Source: JAFKKF01 sp038323025 (GTDB lineage Bacteria; Pseudomonadota; Alphaproteobacteria; Rhizobiales; Kaistiaceae). Taken from it: a DNA stretch of 24,200 nt. Positions 21,791 through 24,200 of this stretch are shown in pieces. The position numbers were made by a program, and so were the translations under genes. The stretch lies in assembly GCA_038323025.1 (NCBI GenBank), contig JBBQGL010000048.1, positions 1 to 24,200 on the forward strand. Direction: 5' to 3'. The notes under the pieces are model-generated. The model was not told the origin of the DNA, did no database searches, and worked only from the letters and a program-made list of their open reading frames with translations. Each line of letters starts with the position of its first letter. Position 1 is the stretch's first letter.

Positions 21791-22852
21791 TTACGACAAC
21801 ACCGGACCGGGCGACTTCGTGAGGACGGCTAATTCCCTCCGCACCACCGGGGCGACTTTCGTCCCGAACAGCTCGATCGAGTGCATGAGTCCGGCATGCG
21901 GCAGTGCGCCGACGCTGAACTGGATCAGGAAGCGCTGGTGGCCAAAGATCTCGTGCTGGAAGAGAATCTTCTCGATCACCTGCTCCGGGCTTCCGACGAA
22001 GGTGGCGCCGCGCAAGGTCCGTGACGCTTCGAACTGGGCACGCGTCGTCGGCGGCCAGCCGCGCTCGCGCCCTATCCGGGTCATCGCTTCGGCGAACGGC
22101 GGAAAGGCCTCATCGGCCGCCTGTTGCGAGGTGTCGGCGATGTAGCCGTGCGAATTGATGCCGACGGGGAGCTTGGCGGGATCGTGTCCGCCCCGCGTCG
22201 CCGCCTGACGGTAAAGGTCGACCAGCGGGCCGAAGCGCTCCGGCTCGCCGCCGATGATGGCGACGGCGAGGGGCAGCCCCAGCATGCCGGCGCGAACGAC
22301 CGACTGCGGCGTGCCGCCGACCGCAATCCACACCGGAATCTCGCCTTCCGGCCGCGGGTAGACGCCGACATTCCTGATCGGCGCGCGATGCTTGCCAGAC
22401 CAGGTTACCTTCTCGCCGGCGCGGATCTTCAGGAGCAGGTCGAGCTTCTCCGCAAAGAGCTCGTCGTAGTCGTTGAGGTCATAGCCAAAGAGCGGGAACG
22501 ACTCGATGAACGAGCCCCGCCCCGCCATGATCTCCGCCCTTCCCCCGGAGAGGAGATCGACCGTCGCAAACTCCTGGAAAACGCGCACCGGATCGTCCGA
22601 CGAGAGCACATTGACGGCGCTGGTCAGCCGGATGGTCCTGGTCCGCGCCGCCGCGGCAGCCAGGACCACCGCCGGCGCTGAAATGGCGAAGTCGGGCCGG
22701 TGGTGTTCGCCGACGCCGAACACGTCGAGTCCGAGCTGGTCGGCGAGTTCGATCTCCTCCATGAGGTTGCGGAGACGCGGACCGGGGCCGAGCGCCCTCC
22801 CCGTCTTCGGGTCGGGCGACATTTCGGCAAAGGTGTAGATCCCCAGTTCCAA
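21791..22852 (-). CDS. LLM-class (luciferase-like) flavin-dependent oxidoreductase
   Basis: The 353-residue product has the bacterial-luciferase TIM-barrel signature. ELGIYTFAEM opens it. ADQLGLDVFGVGEHHRPDFAISAPAVVLAAAAARTRTIRLTSAVNVLSSDDPVRVFQEFATVDLLSGGRAEIMAGRGSF is given here only by key parts: the EHH flavin/substrate motif (49-51) and the SGGRAEIMAGRGS strand. IPVWIAVGGTPQSVVRAG (near 172-189) is the FMN-phosphate region. Such enzymes use FMNH2 or F420 to oxidise varied small molecules; FMN is the usual cofactor in alphaproteobacteria. The start is a TTG at 22852 with AGGGAG upstream. It diverges from the unrecognised gene at 23017. Confidence 0.92.
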   Translation of the reverse strand: MELGIYTFAEMSPDPKTGRALGPGPRLRNLMEEIELADQLGLDVFGVGEHHRPDFAISAPAVVLAAAAARTRTIRLTSAVNVLSSDDPVRVFQEFATVDLLSGGRAEIMAGRGSFIESFPLFGYDLNDYDELFAEKLDLLLKIRAGEKVTWSGKHRAPIRNVGVYPRPEGEIPVWIAVGGTPQSVVRAGMLGLPLAVAIIGGEPERFGPLVDLYRQAATRGGHDPAKLPVGINSHGYIADTSQQAADEAFPPFAEAMTRIGRERGWPPTTRAQFEASRTLRGATFVGSPEQVIEKILFQHEIFGHQRFLIQFSVGALPHAGLMHSIELFGTKVAPVVRRELAVLTKSPGPVLS

Positions 22853-23016
22853 GCTCCAGCTCCCTCTGGCGCCCCGGGAAACACCGCAGGCGGAAAACGT
22901 CGTGCCTAGGTGGCCCCGAGCGCGGCCGGACGCAAGCAGCCGAATGGCGTTTAGCTCGCTCGCCCGTCCTCGCCACAGGGTAGTGCAGTCGCGTCGCCTC
23001 GATGTAAAAGGCGAGC
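22853..23016. other. divergent intergenic region
   Basis: This 164-base region lies between two divergent starts (22852 minus, 23017 plus). It holds no ORF, tRNA or clear inverted repeat. It must contain promoters for at least one neighbour, but no pair close to consensus was found. Confidence 0.4.
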
Positions 23017-23628
23017 ATGGGGAACGGTTTCTTCCAACGTCTGCGCGACGTTTTTCGGCCGGTTTCGGGATTGAGCAAGGCTTCGCCGGAAAACCAGCTG
23101 TTCATCGACGATCACGTGGTCGGTGGCCTGGAGGTTCTGCCCGCCAGCACGCTTGAATGGTGCCGGCATCAAATCGAACAGATCAGGGTGTTCTCGGCGC
23201 AGCATCAGGCGCGGGAAAGCTCGGGCTGGAGCGATATGTATGTCCGCCCACCCGCACCCGCCGATATTGCCAGCCTCCTCATCCCGTTCGGCAAGTCGGT
23301 AACGGCGCTGGCCGGACTCGTGAGGCCAATCCCGGAAATTGTGACGGGCTGCACTTCCGCCCCAACCCCGATCGGCCGCGCCCGCGCCTTTGGGCCTTCG
23401 CCGCTGACAGCCGTCGTCATTTATGGCGACGCGCGGATGGAGCGGGTCGCCTCGATCGAGCTCAGCCTTCGCGGCAGCAGCACCGACCAGCTGGCGGTGC
23501 TTTCCGCCATGACATCGCTCCCCTCGCCTGAACCGCTTTTGGTCGTCGACTGGGAGCACGGGACCTGGGCGCGAATCGGCAATGGCGAGGAGATGCAGCG
23601 CTTCACTGCATCTCCCGGAGTCGCCTGA
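23017..23628 (+). CDS. hypothetical protein, no recognised family
   Basis: The 203-residue product is soluble-looking, with no signal peptide or membrane segment. The first 30 residues are basic (FFQRLRDVFRPVSGLSKAS). The second half has alternating strands and short helices (TAVVIYGDARMERVASIELSLRG and PLLVVDWEHGTWARIGN), compatible with a small alpha/beta fold. Cys49 and Cys111 are the only cysteines. The ATG at 23017 has AAAGGCGAG 3 bases upstream, and codon use (G/C at third positions) matches real genes nearby. Its stop is 7 bases from the convergent haemoglobin gene stop. I do not recognise it. Confidence 0.7.
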   Translation: MGNGFFQRLRDVFRPVSGLSKASPENQLFIDDHVVGGLEVLPASTLEWCRHQIEQIRVFSAQHQARESSGWSDMYVRPPAPADIASLLIPFGKSVTALAGLVRPIPEIVTGCTSAPTPIGRARAFGPSPLTAVVIYGDARMERVASIELSLRGSSTDQLAVLSAMTSLPSPEPLLVVDWEHGTWARIGNGEEMQRFTASPGVA

Positions 23629-23635
23629 ACGCGCG

Positions 23636-24079
23636 TCACTTCTTCTCGACGATATCCTTCTCGAGCGGCGCCAGCGCCATTCCGAGGTCCTTCTGCTCGG
23701 CCGGCGCAACCTTCAGGGCGTTCATGCTCTCGCCGATATAGACCACCGACTTTTTCCACTCATCCTCGGTGATCCCGAGGCCGGTGTGAACGGTCTTCAT
23801 GTCCCGGCCGGTGTAGACGCACGGCCCGCCGGTTGCCTGGCAGAAGAACTCCACGATGTGCTGGCGAATGCGTCCCTTGGTGTCGTTGGACATGCCGACG
23901 AAGAATTTGCGGAAATCGTCGTCGCCGGTCAGCCGGCCGAGGAAATCGTCGGTGAGCGCGGCGATGGCGTCATAGCCGCCGAGCCGCTGGTAAAGCGTGT
24001 TTTCCTTGGAATAGGCCGCGCCCGAAACCAACCCGGACGCCACGGCCAAGACGAGCAGGCACTTGCGCATGCGGTTCAT
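23636..24079 (-). CDS. group I truncated haemoglobin with signal peptide
   Basis: The 147-residue product starts with an export signal (MNRMRKCLLVLAVASGLVSGAAYS, cleavage likely near 20-25), then a complete 2/2 globin of the trHbN type. NTLYQRLGGYDAIAALTDDF (27-46) is the usual opening. DFRKFF gives the CD-corner Phe, and FFCQATGGPCVYTGRDMKTVH (78-98) carries the Gly-Gly turn and the proximal haem ligand His98, followed by GLGITEDEW. Two cysteines (80 and 87) could pair in the periplasm. Group I globins bind O2 or NO and can detoxify NO. Most lack a signal peptide, so export is notable. The ATG at 24079 is backed by GGAGGGAGG upstream. Confidence 0.93.
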   Translation of the reverse strand: MNRMRKCLLVLAVASGLVSGAAYSKENTLYQRLGGYDAIAALTDDFLGRLTGDDDFRKFFVGMSNDTKGRIRQHIVEFFCQATGGPCVYTGRDMKTVHTGLGITEDEWKKSVVYIGESMNALKVAPAEQKDLGMALAPLEKDIVEKK

Positions 24080-24200
24080 GACTGATCCTCCCTCCTTGAA
24101 TTCGGTATCCCGATCCGAGCATACGGACGCCCCGTTTCCCGGGTTTCACGCCGGAGCGAAAAGATAGAACAAGCGGCGGTCCATCGCATCCGGCGAACCG
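24080..24200. other. upstream region of the haemoglobin gene
   Basis: The last 121 bases hold the strong ribosome site GGAGGGAGG of the haemoglobin gene and nothing else that I can assign. No clear -35/-10 pair and no FNR- or NnrR-like palindrome were found. Confidence 0.4.

Noticed and set aside
1..24200. tRNA, rRNA, CRISPR array, insertion sequence or prophage
   Set aside because: No regularly spaced repeats, transposase motifs, integrase, terminal inverted repeats or cloverleaf sequences were found on reading both strands.

Overview
This window looks like a chromosomal segment of a high-G+C alphaproteobacterium, most likely a member of the Hyphomicrobiales (Rhizobiales). The main evidence is gene order. 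On the minus strand, in transcription order from right to left, lie thyA, folA, hflK, hflC, a degP-type protease, miaA, ilvB, ilvN, ilvC and leuA. As far as I recall, this backbone is conserved in rhizobia and relatives, usually with serB between degP and miaA. Protein lengths and motifs fit the order. The genus cannot be told from the sequence. There is no sign of phage, insertion sequence, tRNA, rRNA or CRISPR.

Layout from left to right. Positions 1-3820 hold the 5' part of leuA (cut by the window edge) with a leucine-rich leader peptide upstream, a small membrane protein, a PhzF-family protein and ilvC. Positions 3900-6180 hold a likely three-gene unit with its own promoter: a caspase-like His/Cys protein, a DUF2461 protein and an exported jelly-roll protein. 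Positions 6215-9400 hold ilvB-ilvN-lysE-type exporter, preceded by a complete attenuator (promoter, 19-residue leader with Ile-Leu-Val-Val, terminator). Positions 9495-12233 hold an RmlC-like cupin epimerase, miaA, and a divergent DUF1015 gene. Positions 12258-16170 hold hflK-hflC-degP behind a near-consensus promoter. Positions 16221-20356 hold thyA, a GNAT acetyltransferase, a DUF4424 exported protein, an MFS transporter and folA, tightly packed. Positions 20423-24200 hold a Bcr/CflA-type MFS pump, a luciferase-like monooxygenase, an unrecognised plus-strand gene and an exported group I truncated haemoglobin.

Functional themes. (1) Branched-chain amino acids: acetohydroxyacid synthase (IlvBN), ketol-acid reductoisomerase (IlvC) and isopropylmalate synthase (LeuA) are clustered, and two of the three transcription units carry leader peptides matching their end products. 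The leuA and ilvC promoters share an identical 10-bp block over the -10 box. (2) Thymidylate/folate: ThyA makes dihydrofolate and FolA recycles it. (3) Membrane protein quality control: HflK/HflC (FtsH regulators) with a periplasmic DegP protease. (4) Accessory genes sit between backbone genes. The most interesting is the caspase-like gene and its partners, which could be an undescribed small system; this is inference from motifs and layout only.
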